Positions 23,598-36,999 of a DNA stretch of 64,000 nt are shown here, in pieces. This DNA is from Kappaphycus alvarezii (Eukaryota; Rhodophyta; Florideophyceae; Gigartinales; Solieriaceae). Each line of letters opens with the position of its first letter. Position 1 is the first letter of the stretch. The DNA is taken from positions 1,364,001-1,428,000 of the forward strand of contig NADL03000001.1 of the NCBI GenBank assembly GCA_002205965.3. Direction: 5' to 3'. A program made the translations under genes and the position numbers. The notes beneath the pieces are model-generated. The model searched no databases. It saw only the letters and a list, made by a program, of their open reading frames with translations, and was not told the origin of the DNA.

Positions 23598-24104
23598 ATG
23601 ACCAACCCCGCCCGTTCCTCACCATCGACAAGTCATCCAGAGCCCGCCGTCCCATCATACCCCTGGCCTTGATGACCAATGAGCGAACTGACTACGAGAA
23701 TTAATTTAGAAAGATGGGCCTGGAACGATTTCTGGAGTGGAACAGCCGTCATTTTTTTGAGGAGGTAGAGGAGGCAAAGGAGGCTTAGGCGGATGTAGAG
23801 GGATCGAAAAGTAAGGAGGGTTGGGTGGACCCATAGGGGCCACTGCTATACAACCGTGGGGGAGCTACTGTGGGGGATAGAGGGGAGATTGAGAGAGTAA
23901 TCGCAATCTTGGACTTCTCTGCTGGGTATAGAGCGGAGGTTGAGGGTCTTGAGGAGGTATTAAAGGACCTTGATACGTTCGAACAATATATATATGTGTC
24001 ACGGCCGTTCGAAAGAATTTTGGGTACTGCATTGGGGCATTGATATTGTGGGGGACTTTTTTGGCTCTGATCTCGAGGACGAAGATTTTGATGAAGAGCT
24101 CTAG
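23598..24104 (+). pseudogene. Decayed protein-coding remnant of unknown family
   Basis: Plus-strand pieces look translated: an ATG at 23598 opens MTNPARSSPSTSHPEPAVPS, then LERWAWNDFWSGTAV (about 23707), RVIAILDFSAGYRAEVEGLE (about 23898-23957), and an acidic end FGSDLEDEDFDEEL closing at TAG 24102-24104. They fall in different frames with several stops. I do not recognise the family. The run of similar acidic and helical segments suggests a former host gene or a transposon accessory gene, not chance. Confidence 0.3.
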
Positions 24105-24239
24105 ATATTTATCATGAGAGTATCAACTATTAGTCTTTCTCGTCCACACGATTCCATTAATCCTCACAGTAATACTTCAGTAGCACTATTGTCGCTTGAA
24201 ACGCCTCCGTCTTGGGATAACTGGCTCTGAGAATATCAT

Positions 24240-24705
24240 TTTCTGGTGCTATATTCCTCACAGTGACCAAGCACTGGACTGAGTACACGGATCAAGCCGC
24301 GATTGGCGGTAAAATTCGCAAACACTTTAATTTGCCGCAGAATTCTTCAAAACGCCCGGAACCCTGCCGTCGAGCCTGCACAGAAAGGCCATACAGTTCG
24401 CCCGGTGAACAAGGCGTTTAGAGAGAAAAGGGGCACATACTACTGTGACGTAAACGCATCCATCGCTCGACCATCGCTTGACCCTCGCTTAGCTCCTCTC
24501 CCTTGTGCGAAGCCTATTCAAGCCGCTCATCCATGCCCGAATTGGCAATTTCACTCGCTTTGCCGAAAAAAATCAAGCAACAAGGTTACGATTTTATTTG
24601 CTGCATGATGCACCTTTTTCGATTTATGAGTCGAGGCAAACACCATTCGCTCCTTATGTCGCAAAAAGCGTCCAAAGTAACGCCAGTTGTCCGTTAGAAT
24701 AATTT
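24240..24705 (+). other. Possible transposase N-terminal fragment
   Basis: A plus-strand piece reads DQAAIGGKIRKHFNLPQNS (about 24291-24350). The KIRKHFNLP pattern resembles helix-turn-helix starts of some mariner-like transposases, but nothing downstream confirms it. Overlapping frames of 64-101 codons up to 24702 show no further motif. The call is weak. Confidence 0.2.
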
Positions 24706-26820
24706 TTGAGCGAATCTTAATTCTACAGCAAGTATTACTACTTCACAATTAAAGAAACCTTTTACAATCAATTTCCCCTAATGTATAACCCCATGTCATG
24801 GTACTTCGTACAGTGCTCGGCAAAATTACTTTCACTCCTGCATTTTGCCGGCTATTTACACCACAGACATTTCACGTCTCAGTAAGTACGCACAACTACG
24901 CATTCAACCCCTTCTAAGGAAATAGAACGATGTACATTCTCCGGATCTAGGTAACGTTATTATGCTATTCTCTAGAAAGGGGTACGCTCTTCAGATACCG
25001 TTGCTAATCTGGCCAGCTGCGCCTACACAGGACATTCCGGGCGAAATTGAAGCAAGATAGGGTCTTATTAGCCATGAGGATGTTTTCCTCTGTCGCAAAT
25101 CTGCTACCAAGAGAAATTGAAGCGCGGAAACAACTCCATCTAGAGAGACGGTAGGAGAATGACTAAAGCTTCATGGGCCCACATACTGATCTGGATAAAT
25201 CTGTCGAAATATTTTGCTCCAATGGACCTCGCTGAGGGCTTTCTGTCGCTGCACTGCAAGACACTCAATAATCATTTTTTTCTTTTAAAACCGCTAAAAT
25301 GAAATTTATTCCTCGAAATTCGGAGCATTGCAGGCAAAGTAGTCGTCCTTCTCGATTAATCTCTTAAAGTTAGATAAAAAGTAGAAATAAGTATACAGTA
25401 ATGCAAATAGAAACCTTCGCACCTTTAGAAGGCTTCAATAGTCATTATGTCTCCACATTTTTTTGAGTTTTTATAGTTCCATTCGACCTAAATATGTACC
25501 CTACTCAGCGGGTTCTGTTAAAAGTCTGCTTCCTGCTTGAGGTATTCCTGTGAAATGCAGTCTAAATTTGTAGCCTTAAGACGTACGTCGCATCAACGAA
25601 AATGTATAACTGATGCCTATTAATTTCCATGATCTCAGACAGCCTCTCCTTGATACCTGAACTCCAAAAAAGCTTCATATCACGTCTACGACCTACTTCT
25701 ATACCGTAAAGTATGTAAAAAGATCTTTCAATGTGGTTATGTCTGATATTCTAGACGATTTATTCCCTTGTGTCTTGATTGGCATGATCTTCGGTTGCTT
25801 CCAAAACCACCTGGACTGTAAATCTTAATTCAAGTGGATAGTTCCCCTCAATAGCTTTCGCCTGCAATTGAGCTCTCTCTTACAGAAGAATTTATGATAA
25901 AGAAGAAACCAAATGGCCCATTGCATGCCAAAACTGCTCCATTGCTTCCCGAAAGAACTCTTCGATATGTTAGTAGCTAGTCCCAAATGAATTTTCTAGG
26001 TTGTACCATTTCCATACTCAGAAAATAGGTATATCACAATTTAACCCCATTGGAATCAAAGCGGTACCGATTTTGCTTTGTGTTTCCACCAAATAATCCG
26101 AAGCCTCACTTATGCGACATCCAGTTTACGAAAGGAACATATATAAGGGAATCCTTCTTCGAATATAAATTCAGATTTAATAACTTTGAATATGTAAAAT
26201 GAGGGCGTTGAGGTACCGAACATCTGTACTTGCTTTAAAGAGACACTTCCAGACATATTTTAAGAGCTCTGTTTGATGCATCGAGACTAGCAGTCAGGCT
26301 CAGTACACACTATCGGAGTTGATGTCTATAGAACTGCTTCCCATTGCACTAGTTCTCCTTTCTTATAATAAATAACATAAGGTTGCGATCGAGTACGACA
26401 GTCGGCAAGGGGGGCGTTATAATACTCAAATTAATACTCTACGTTTTCTAAGGTAATTTTTTGTCACAGATTCTTGGCGATGAGGCTGCGAAACGAGTAA
26501 CAAATTTGATACTGCGTAAATTCTCTATTATTATAGGTAATCCTTACAAAGGGATAGATAATCTTACAGTTGAAATCGTTCAAATAATTTATTTGAGCAA
26601 AGGAAGAATATTAATATCGTATTTAGGTTCTTTTTCAACCTTCTGGTTACGGACAAATTGGGGCTGCTCCTCGCCTGTTACTGACTTTCGCAACTACCGA
26701 TTACGATAAGACGTTTACCTATCGGTGCTCGTTTGGTAATTTTTCATCCCAGGCTGCAGGCATTGTTACCTTGCAAGTTAGCGTGCCCTGCGTAGATGGT
26801 TACAAATACTGTGCGCATTC
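24706..26820. other. No gene recognised
   Basis: AT-rich sequence with scattered short frames. An 82-codon plus frame at 26461-26709 is the longest and has no recognisable motif. Faint translated-looking segments on the minus strand around 25700-26100 could be an old retroelement, but no diagnostic motif can be read. Confidence 0.35.
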
Positions 26821-26828
26821 CCCCATGC

Positions 26829-26893
26829 CTGTTGTCTGTCCGCGATAGCACTGTCCTCATACAGTATGAGGCACAATTTTTCGTCGTATGAGG
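26829..26893. repeat. Degenerate end of the CTAG/piggyBac-like family
   Basis: The segment TTGTCTGTCCGCGATAGCAC, then TGTCCTCATACAGTATGAGG and TCGTATGAGGAGA, lines up in order with the left end of the MITE at 45969-46032, which has the same end, spacer and two palindromes. The CTAG border itself is lost and the second end was not found, so this is a diverged relic of the same family. Confidence 0.4.
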
Positions 26894-27407
26894 AGAGAAC
26901 TATTTACCATACTGTTTTAAATTGCATACTCTACAAACAGTCGTGGCTAATTACGGGCCTCGTCTGATCTGACTTGGCAGATACGATGAATTGTGCCCTA
27001 TACTGCCAGGTGGGAGTATTATTGTATTTTGCGACTGGTGATGTAGTGGCTGTCTTCTACAGTATCTAATACTTTATAGCTATCCGAAAGGCTATATAAG
27101 GCAGTCCTCACTGCCCGATCGGGGCGGTAGGAGAAAAAGTGATTCGGAGGACGGGCTACTTAACGCTATAACGGACTATTTTGATAGCTGGCACAATTAA
27201 TATATTCAAATACGCGACAGTAACAGCATCCTGGGGGACCTTTGTATCCTTTCACTGTGCCTGTCCTTTTTCGCTGCTCCTCCCTGACACAGCGCACACT
27301 ACACACATTATTAATTACTTTAACTATAACATTTAAAAATCTTTTTTGGGAGAATAAATATCTACCAAAAGGATACTCTGGAAACATATAATTACAGCAA
27401 TTAGATG

Positions 27408-27462
27408 TTAAACGGCGTCAGCTGTGGTTATCAACGCACTTGACTTCGAATCAAGGGAGTCT
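27408..27462 (+). other. tRNA-Arg(TCG)-like fragment
   Basis: The sequence GTCAGCTGTGGTTATCAACG resembles a D-arm with an A box, and CTTGACTTCGAATCAAG forms a perfect 5-bp anticodon stem with a 7-base loop, T before and A after the anticodon TCG. No T-arm or B box follows and the acceptor stem is absent. It is therefore a 5' two-thirds tRNA relic or part of a SINE, not a working gene. Confidence 0.35.
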
Positions 27463-28207
27463 TATTGTGGTGACTTTGCAGTTGCTGCGGTCGATATTGT
27501 TGTATTTTGATTTTTATGGCTGCTGGTGTTGAAAGCTTTGTTTTTGTTTACTGTTATTGGTGATGATCGCAACTTTTCAGCTAAATTCTCTACTTATACG
27601 GCCTTTCCTGAGTCCCCAATTTCGATCCTTTGGCCTACTAGGTGATTTTTATTGATTCTTACGGCTTTTTGATCCAAAACAATGCAGTTTTAAATATGAA
27701 TAACAGGACTTGTGAAATAAACTGTATATAGGAGCACTTTATATCTACTTTGTCCTTCGTAGAGAGCGAAGTTGGTTTCTGGAATGGTTACTTGGACCTA
27801 TTTGATACGAGTTCCTTCAGTCCAGCCATATCGGCGGCACTGTTCGTTTGCAGTTGCTGTGCTGCAATTTATGCTTCCCCTAACTGCTTGTAAGGAGTCA
27901 TTAGACCAGAATCGATGAATTGATACCGTCGATCCCTTTCCATAATACCTTTATTCTCCTTATGAGGAGCAGCCATTTAGAACTTTTAGATTATTCTTTT
28001 CGGTCAAGGTCCACATCAACTCTACAAAACTACCGAAATACCGAAATTTTTTTAAACGTGCTTTACTACAGTTGGAGGTATGTTTCAGCAAAAAATAATG
28101 TAATTCTGCGAAAAAAAAATACAAAAGCATTTTATTGAAAAAAAATTAACCTTATTTGTCATACAAATGAGGGAAATGGCCTGATCGAAACTAGCATATG
28201 AAGGAGT

Positions 28208-28762
28208 GTGAGAGATTATTGGGACCTATTGTTGATTTCTCTTTTCCCCTGCAACGCAATTTGGCGTCGAGTAGCCGCACTGAGTAAAGAACCTGTCGGA
28301 CATCGTAAAATTGATCATTCTCTTTTGAATTATTCCACATATTTAATAGCAAAACCATGTAAGATTTGTAGCTGTAAAGGGTGGAACGAGGAAATATTTC
28401 TGTCTGCATCACTAGCCGTCAATTGGGAACAGAGGCTCATTAGATTCTTTTCTTACCAAACAAGCTCCGTTTCCTCAACAAAAAAACTGTCTAAACACTG
28501 CGCTAATCACTCTAGAATAAGTGGGGTAAATGGGGTGAATGGATTTTCTACTGTGACGCATCAATGGTACAGTAGGTGTGGTCAAGCTAGAGATTTCGCA
28601 GGCAAGGCCAATTTGCGTAGCTACTTATATCTTCGGAGAACGGAGTTTCTCTGGAATCAACTTGCAGTTTCATTAAGATTCGCCCTGTCGCGGCGCCGTC
28701 AAGGGGTGTGTCCTTTTTTGCTGCTATGCAGACGTTGTTTCTTCAAGACAGACTGTAACTAG
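28208..28762 (+). other. 184-codon open frame, function unknown
   Basis: This is one of the longer undisturbed frames in the AT-rich part, starting at an ATG. The product has Cys-rich ends (KPCKICSCKGW and CPFLLLCRRCFF) but no domain I recognise, no signal peptide and no clear membrane segment. Codon use does not look strongly host-like. It may be chance or a remnant of a transposon gene; the copia fossil starts about 300 bases downstream. Confidence 0.2.
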
Positions 28763-29089
28763 CTGTCCGGGGTAGTCAGCGCTTGGAGTTTGGACTTTGT
28801 GATTTAATATTGGCGCTTGAACTCTAACTTTGGTCAGTTGGATAAGTAAATATGATTTAGGAACTGAATGCTTTTTCATGAGGTAATTTTTCATCACCGT
28901 TTTTTGCATTTGGCCCAATTTCTGCCATGAATAACACTCCAGATTGAACACCTATCACTATTTGGTGCGCTTTGGGGTTCGAGGACCGAGTTTCAATCAA
29001 GATTTGGATCGCAAAGCTGGGTTCCACCTTAGGAGTTGCATCAGAAATTCTATTATGTATTTAAGATAGAATAAAACCGACAAACCAAT

Positions 29090-32000
29090 AAACCAAGGGG
29101 TAAGAACAGCTTCACCCACAAGCCGTAGGAGGTTACGTGCCCCTAGTCTTCCACATATTCCTGCAATTCTATTCTACTATCTAACTTTTTTTTGCAGACA
29201 CGGGTCCATTCGCTGTTACAATTATCCCTCTATATTTCATGCTCACTTTCCTTCCCCTCCTCTTTCTCTATCCCCCATTCGTCCCATCTTCAGCTAGCCA
29301 GAACCGGAATGTCGGAAAAGAAGAAGTTGAGAATCCTTCCATTGGATGAAAAGAGTGGTTAATCACCATGGCGACTTCGAATGACATCAGCGGTAAGGGA
29401 TTGAAAGCAGTATTTGCTACCTGCAGTTATAAAAAAACAGTTGTTACCTCTGAGTATACTATTGTGAAGACTGTGACAGCTACTGATGAGCAAATGGAAC
29501 AGACAAAAAATATCATTGGAGCTGCCCTTGGGGACCATGCTCTTCGGGTAGTTCGCTCAGTGTCGGAAACCCACAGGAAATGATGAAGAAGTTGGTCGCT
29601 ATTTTTTACTCTAAATCTAACGCCAGCAACATTTCTAAGATGGCTGAACTCGTCTAAGTGAAATACAATAGTATTAGGGACGATACATCTAGCATATCGG
29701 TCGTTTGGCTGGACTGATAGAGAAGCTGAGGAGCATAGAAACATCACTTGGGGACTCACTAGCTATCGGTATATTTTTGCCTCAGTAGAAGTGTCAGCTA
29801 TAGCCCCATTTACCGCCGCTTCAAGAAACTAGCCGATAAGGACTTCGCGTGGAAAATTTTCAGTAGTAGGTTGATGTCAACAGAAGGTTACGTGAATAAG
29901 CAAACGTATTGAAGTATGGCGTCAATGGGGGTGGAGCTGCGACAACTGCAGTGCCGGCGTGCCCAATTTGCTCTAAACCAGGCCATAAACTGGAGAATTT
30001 CTTTCTTAAATAGTTGAATCCCAACAACTGATTAAATTTTTCACCATCTACCGTGGCTAATATATATTGGCCTCAGGTAAAAGACTGAAATCACAGAATA
30101 GTCCTATACCATTACCTTGCGCTGGTCGCCGAAAGCTTGAAAACAATCATTATTCTGTTCATCCTGAGCTTGTAGCTGTGGTAAATCAGGAAACCCTGAT
30201 CTACTGGATAGAATGTCATTGGACTCAGGGACTACATTTCAAATGACACCACTGTAAGCTCAAATCCGGGAAAAAGTGCCATGCAACTCATTAATCTGCC
30301 TTTCTGATGACTCCTCTCTTCAGGCTACCTCAAAAGGGACACTTACTGTTCAATGGATGACTGAGTAGTGGAAATATAATGTCAGCTTTTCTGAGACATT
30401 GGTTGCCCCCAGACTAGCGAAAAGTCTCCTTTCTGTGTCTATCCTCGCTCGGAAGAACATTGCCACTCTCTTTATTCCTGGAAAGCACTAATATTTGACT
30501 TGGAGAATGATTCCAGTCTCCTAGGTCTGGCCGCGCAGGACAAAAGCGGCTTGTACTTCATGGGAACCACCATGTAAAAGTCGGGATACATGATCAACTA
30601 TGAGAAGAAGGCAATTACAGCTATGAGAGCTATTTTCAAGCCATCTTTGCAGCTCGCCGCGTGAGAGTCACCATCACCCAGATCCAACGCGCTTAGCTCA
30701 GAATCAGAGAAATATTCCAAGGAAGAACAACTCCACAATCTACGTTTCGGGTATGTTCATCTCTCCAGTCAGTCCTTCATTATGTTTCTAAGCAAATACT
30801 CTTTCATGCCACTTGTTCCAAGGTTGACTGTGATTCCTATTCGAAATGAAAATTTCGGCGTAGTTTTCCCGGCTCGCTCACTTCAGTCTGGCGAATTAGG
30901 CGCGCTGCATTGTGACAAAAAGGGTAAGGTCAACGTAGAATCCGAAGATGGGCATAAGTATTTCCTTACTTTGTCGAATAATACAGTCCGTTTATGTACT
31001 TTATTTTGTCCTATAAAGGCAAAAAGGGAGACCACTGAGCCACTGATATTTTACTTCGATATATCAATCGTTTTGAGAACCAGTCTGGCTACACGATCAC
31101 ATATGTCCATTCTTAAGGCAGTACTGTATTTCATCGTGCTTTGTCACCGCTTGAAGAAGAAGTCCTGGACATATGTACTTCTACTGTCTACACACCTGAG
31201 TCGAACGGACTTTTAGAGAGGACTCATAGGATTATCATGAGCCATGCTCGGAATTGTCTTCAGCAGTCCCGTCTCCCTAAACTTTTTGGTACCACTCATT
31301 CAAGCATGTCTTGGATACTGGAAACGCTGCTGAGCACACTAGTACTGCAAAATTTCCTCATTTTGTAGTGTTTGGTGAAGAACCCACCTCATCTCACTCA
31401 CCTCCCCCTTTTTGTATGTCTTGAACTCTATCATCCCACAGTTTAGAAGCTATCCTTATTTGATGCTCGCCTGCGGGATGGTTTCTTGCTTCAACATGAC
31501 AATGGGGTCTGTATGTGATATTGACGGACTCTGGAGTAGTCCGCACCAAGCACGCGAAATTTATTGAGAATAAATTTCCGGGATTGTCTCCTATCGATAA
31601 CCGTTCTTGTCATGTGTACCACATGGGTTCGCTACATGAAGTCGACACTTTGTCTACTCTTGATACGGTTTAATCGTTGAGTGACCTGGAAGACTTCGCA
31701 TATTCGCTTGATGGCAAAAGCGTGGAACAATCCGAGGCAGACATGCCAACAGGAACATTTACCAGTCTTACAGACATTGATGATCTGGAATATATTGCTA
31801 TCTCCTCCAGCTCCAATACACCATAAACACTGGATTAGTCAATGACCCATCTGGTAATCGGCCTAAAGGCATATGTGTTGCTACAGACTAGTTTGACGTA
31901 ATGGATGGTCAGGTGAAAACCACACCCGACGCTCCCAAATACAAAATCAGTCCACGGCAAGATACGAACTATGCTGCCGTTGAACTACCTGACTCTAGCA

Positions 32001-32520
32001 ATACTGCAGATAAGCCCTCATTAACGGAAGCTCTTGGAAGTTCAGAATTTTCCATGAGACTGAATACGATAGGGGTTTAAAACTCTTTCTACTAGCGGTA
32101 CGTGGAAACATGGCAAGCCCCCGAACCCGGTTCTTTTGTTGCAATCAAGAATCATTCTGAAGCTGAAAAGAGACTCTAAAGGCCGTCCAGTACGCTTCAA
32201 GGGTCTGTTCGTAGCTCGGAGCAACTTTCAATTAGATTTAATTGACTATACGAAGCCTTATGCCCCTATGGCATGTATCAAGCTAGTACGTTACTTGCTT
32301 GCCGTAGCAACATCCAAGGACTGAGTCATTCATCACTTTGATGTTAAGGGTGCATTTTTTATGCGTCCTTACCTAAAACAGATGACATATGGATCAAAAT
32401 TCCTCGAATAGATGGTACCCATCTGGAAATGGGCAGACTTTGAAGATACAGAAATATCTTTATGGACTCTGCCAGGCACAAAAACTATGGCACGAGAATT
32501 TTTCGTGAATTATTGGTAGG
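29090..32520 (+). mobile_element. Ty1/copia retrotransposon fossil, plus strand
   Basis: Parts appear in copia order: a Gag-like region from 29368 with a zinc-knuckle-like CPICSKPGHKL near 29957; an integrase core segment around 31180-31260 (TPESNGLLERTHRIIMSHAR); and the start of reverse transcriptase at 32130-32500 (YTKPYAPMACIKLVRYLLAV, FDVKGAFF). A TATA-like and poly(A)-like stretch near 29055-29085 could be in its 5' LTR. RNase H and the 3' LTR are absent because the element ends abruptly at about 32520 against a copia fossil on the other strand. It is badly broken (well over ten breaks) and old. Confidence 0.6.
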
Positions 32521-32524
32521 ATGG

Positions 32525-35500
32525 GTGACAAAGACTACAGTGGGTTTCATTTTCATTCCATCTACAAATGGATCCTGAGAAACCATATCTGCATGCAATA
32601 TTCTAATCCAAAGCAATTCCTTGACGCATGACGACAATGCAAAATATTCAGCTTCTGCAGATGAAAGTGCGACGATCGTCTGTGTTTGGCTTTTCGAAGC
32701 AATAGGAGGATCGTTGATGAACACGATGAAACTCGTGGTATACTTCCTTGAATCCCCTTCACCAGTTAAAATAGGCATTCATTCCACTCCTGAGACTTTT
32801 TAGAGAATTCGATTCCCGAGCAGCGTGTTTATTATACATATCGGAGCATCCTCTTCAGTAAATCTGTATGACGCACGGTTGGATATGAACTCGACGAGCG
32901 AGTTTGTTGACAGCAAAGGTGATTTCAGGACGTGTACAAACAGCCACGTAGAGGAGTTCAACGATGGTTTCGCGGTATTTTGAATTCTCCGTTTTGCTGA
33001 GTACTTTTTCCTCCTCATTCTTGCCGGTGATTAAGAAGTTCGCTGGAAGAGGAGTCCAAGTTCCATTACCTTGACTGAGTCGCGTTCCTTTCAAGTATTT
33101 TCTCGACATATCGACGCTGAGTGACTTTGACTCCATCCAATTCATGATGTATCTCCCAACCTAGAAATGACGTCATCGTTCCGAATAGTTTCAAATCGAA
33201 GACCTCCATAAGACGTTTCTTGAAGTGTTCAATCATTCTCTTGGAGTTACTCGCAAATGCCATATCGTTCACAGTTATCGCTAAGATGACAAAGTCCACT
33301 CCAACCTTCTTGAGTAATACTCTTGCATCGATGCAAGACTGCTTGATTACCCATTTTAGAAATGTTTCCAATAAGAGCGAGCTCCAAATCTGACCAGCTT
33401 GACAGGGTGCATATATTGACTTGATCAATTTGCAGACAAATCCAGGGCGCTCCAGCTTGCCGGTGGGGTAATTTTGTTGCTCCATGTATACTTTAGCGTC
33501 GATTTTTCCACACAGGTAGGCACTGCTCACATCCTATCCTTTACCGGTGAGACCCATTGCGGCGGAAAAAGCAAGAAGAATCCTAATTGCTTTACGGGAT
33601 GCAACGGATGCATAAATAGAATCTAGATCGCAGTCCACGCGGTGAATTTGATAATAAACATGGATCAAAAAAGCGAGCACTGTGAAGTAGGTTCGAATTT
33701 TCAACAGGTTTGAGGCAAAAGAACCATGTAAATGGTACCACATGTATCGAAGAGTCTCGCAGGGCTTGTTCCCAAGTTTTACGATTCCGTAATGCCTTTT
33801 GTTCCTGCTCAATAGCCTCATAACATAAGTTATTTTGATGTGCTTGGAATTATCATGGCAGATGGTGAGCCAAGCTTGATATTGATAGCCATGGGAGCTT
33901 GGTTTAGACATTCCTTGCAACAGTTTATCCCATAAAGGAAATGCCTGGGCGAATAATTCATTCAAATTGCCTGCACTTTGTTCCAGTGTAGTATCCAAAG
34001 CTTGTTATCGTGATATCCCATCAATGAGTGCAGGTATGCGTGGAAGATGGTCCGCTGTGCTTTGCCGAAATCCTTGTGCTCGAGTGACAATTATTGGTGC
34101 TTTTTCATGTAGATAGATTCTGAAGAGGTAAATGTGACTTTAAAACCCAAAAAAATGTTTCACTGCGAATTTCTGATAGCTTCTTTTTGCTTCCTTCTAG
34201 AAAACTGGTAGAGGAAGGCTAAATCAGTCTGTCCGAAGATGGGTGGCCCTTTGAAATTGGTACAGCGTCCTTCAATCCAATAGCAGCATTTGGATGTTTC
34301 CATTCACTCTGTCTGAGAGCAGCCGGTTCCAAAGCCAGTCGCTGTAGTTCACGGCCTCAGCCACAGATTTTTCCCCAGTTTCAACCGGAAGAGCAAGACA
34401 TGCGCTCGATCTTTCTGCAATACCATTGCTCTGTGAAGCATATTCCAGGCTGATTTACAAGCGAATTCCATTGGCCAATGCAAATTCTCTCATTGTACCG
34501 GGGAGGTCTTCTCCTGCACCGTCAAGTCGGATGTTTAAGACTTTGAATCCTGTAACATTCTCTGAAATTTCCTTGTTGTATTTCAAAGCAAGTAAAAGCA
34601 GTACGATCATCAACAAATCTGACGTAGTAGTTGCTCGTTCCACGAGAGGCTTCGGGCCTTTTTCCACTTATATACATATGGACAATGTCAAGTGGATCGG
34701 AAGTGGCTCTTGAAGATTGCAGAATGGACTTTCTCTGAGCTTTACCAAGAACACAGGACACGCAAAGCAAATCGTCCAACAATCTTCTCGGAAAAGCAGG
34801 AACGTCCAGAAAAAGATTCGCCAATTTCATACAGAGAGTAGGGCTTGGGTAGCCTTTGCGTATGTGCCGTTGCAAAGCAAGGTTTCGAATTGCTCCGAAA
34901 ATTTGGGTTGCGGAACTAGAAATGGAATCTATTTTTCTCTCTGAACCTGCGGTCACTTGAAGACTTTTTGTGTTGTAGTTTGGTTGAATGGGCAATCGAT
35001 ACAGTCCATCACGGCCTATCTCTACAGCCTTCAAGAACTCCATTCAGCCGAGCTGCGAAATGAGACAAGTGCTTATTCCATTCTTCGTTGGGCTATCCAC
35101 AGTAAGCAACATGTTTGGCCTCTGGGTGAGCATGCCAACAGATAGTATGTTTGGTCTTGAAATGTGGGGCATGATAAGACTCAACATAGAATCCATCAGC
35201 CAACGGGATGAAAACAAATCCTTTTCTAACTATTGCAGATATTGCCGATGCGGCTTGAACTGCCTGGGTTTCCATGCATTTGTAGTCAGAAAAGTACCGT
35301 TTCATGTGAAAGGGATGATGAGAGCCCCCAGAATCTATCCACAAATCATCAGATTTCTGTAAGTCTCACTTCGCTATAGCCGTTTTGAACTTCAACTGTG
35401 CAATTTAGTCATGTATGGATGATCTTCATTACCCCTTTGTCCAGCTTTTTTCCATTCGTTGCTTGAATCACACAAGCCGGTACTGCAGAAGGAACTCTAG

Positions 35501-36270
35501 CAGGCACTTCATTTCAATTTTCAAATCTGCGATTGTCTGATCTTTGCTGATTTCCGAATCCTTGAGAAGGTTTCTAAACAACACGTCCACGGCTTCCATA
35601 AGAGTTTCCCCACCGAAAGTCACGGCCTCGACCTCGGGCCACGAGAACACTGATGTTGCTTGTCGGCGCAATAAAAGCAATCTTTTGATCGGTGCTCAGG
35701 GCGACCGCACACCCAGCAAGAATCATTTGGATTTCTTCTATTTCTGCTAGATCTTCTACTATTGTTGTGGTTGCTCACATTAAATCCAGCTAGAGAGGCC
35801 TTCGACACATTAAGAACTGCTGCTGAGCTCCATTTTTTGCTTTGCGGAGAAAACTTTCAGTAGCAATTGTGACTGTTAGCTCCCCATAAGATAGCCCTCT
35901 CGAAATCATCGCGATGGGCAAGAAATGTTCTGGTAGTTTGCGAATCAGCTTCGAAGACATCTCTTCATCTGTGACTCCTTTGTTGAGAGCGTCGAGTTTG
36001 CTGATTTTCATATAATTTATTTAGGTGATCTTCCTAGTTTTGAACTTCATTGTACTGAAGGGCTTCTAGCTCTTGGAAGAGGTTGATCACAGTTTGTTGG
36101 TAGGAGGTAGTGTAGAACCGTGCAAATATTAAATAATGTGGTTGGAAACGCTGGCTTGTATCCGGTGAGCAAACTGTTTTTTTTTGGTGCTGCCCTTTTC
36201 TTAGAACTTTACTTTGCAATCTAATGCAGCTATTTATACTGAACACCCATAGGTAACCCATTATTCCCTA
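32525..36270 (-). mobile_element. Ty1/copia retrotransposon fossil, minus strand
   Basis: On the minus strand, from right to left, come Gag segments (36260-35790), a zinc knuckle (CWVCGRPEHRSKDC, about 35675-35720), the GAG-pre-integrase and integrase start (35043-34455), reverse transcriptase (33530-33070, with VYMEQQNYPTGKLERPGFVC) and RNase H (33145-32490, with ALSSAEAEYFALSSC). This is the usual Gag-INT-RT-RNaseH order of copia. LTRs were not identified. It is broken by roughly ten breaks, yet its long pieces make it look younger than the plus-strand neighbour. Its RNase H end abuts the truncated reverse transcriptase of that neighbour. Confidence 0.75.
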
Positions 36271-36999
36271 GCAGGAAGGATCTGTCTAAACGTATACACA
36301 AAGGCAATTATTTTTGTATACCCTTCAATACCTATTCCGATTTCCCAACCAGAGATGACTGTTCTCAGTCCTTCAACTCCTGGCTGATTCGACGCAGCAA
36401 CATGAAAGATCTGGGCCCCACAACATCTTGTCAATTCACGTACGTACACATCTTGTCAGATTATGATAACATAATGGAACATCTTGTCTAACGGAAGCAT
36501 AGATCAATACTGGAATTCAAACTGATAGCGAGATGTTACATTCTTATCCAACTGCATCCCAAAGTTCATTCTCACAACGATCATCACCATCAAAAATGAG
36601 CTTGTCCGTTCCATAGGTCCTGTCTTCAGCGTCAAGATGACTGCTGTCTTTGCCCGAATATTGGCCTTGTTCCTACGCACTGCATGATCCAAACTTGAAG
36701 TTCAGGGTCTTGGTCTTACTCTAAGTAGTTTTTTTGACCCTCAGCGGTCTCAACTTTTGCCCGTCCACTGTACGTACAGTAACATGGCGGCGATCACCCT
36801 TACGGACAGTTGTCCCAGATCCCACGGATACTAGAGGTCTCTCTAATTACAGTAAACTGCCACGGTACTGTACCAAGGTTGGCAGCCGCATGAACTTCCA
36901 TTCGTGACTAGGATTGCAGAATTGTGACCTTTTTGTGAAGTCGTGCACTTGCGTATCTGGTGAGGTAGTCAGCAAAGCAAGTTATTTCGCGTTGGTGCT
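36271..36999. other. Flank between copia fossil and Harbinger pair
   Basis: No gene is recognised. Short minus frames at 36261-36449 and 36504-36692 may be part of the 5' end of the copia fossil. A GTACGTACAG palindrome lies near 36770, shortly before the Myb-like gene, whose promoter could be here. Confidence 0.35.

Noticed and set aside
28208-28762. Treating the 184-codon frame as a confident gene
   Set aside because: No domain, no homologue I can name and weak codon bias; kept only as a low-confidence feature.
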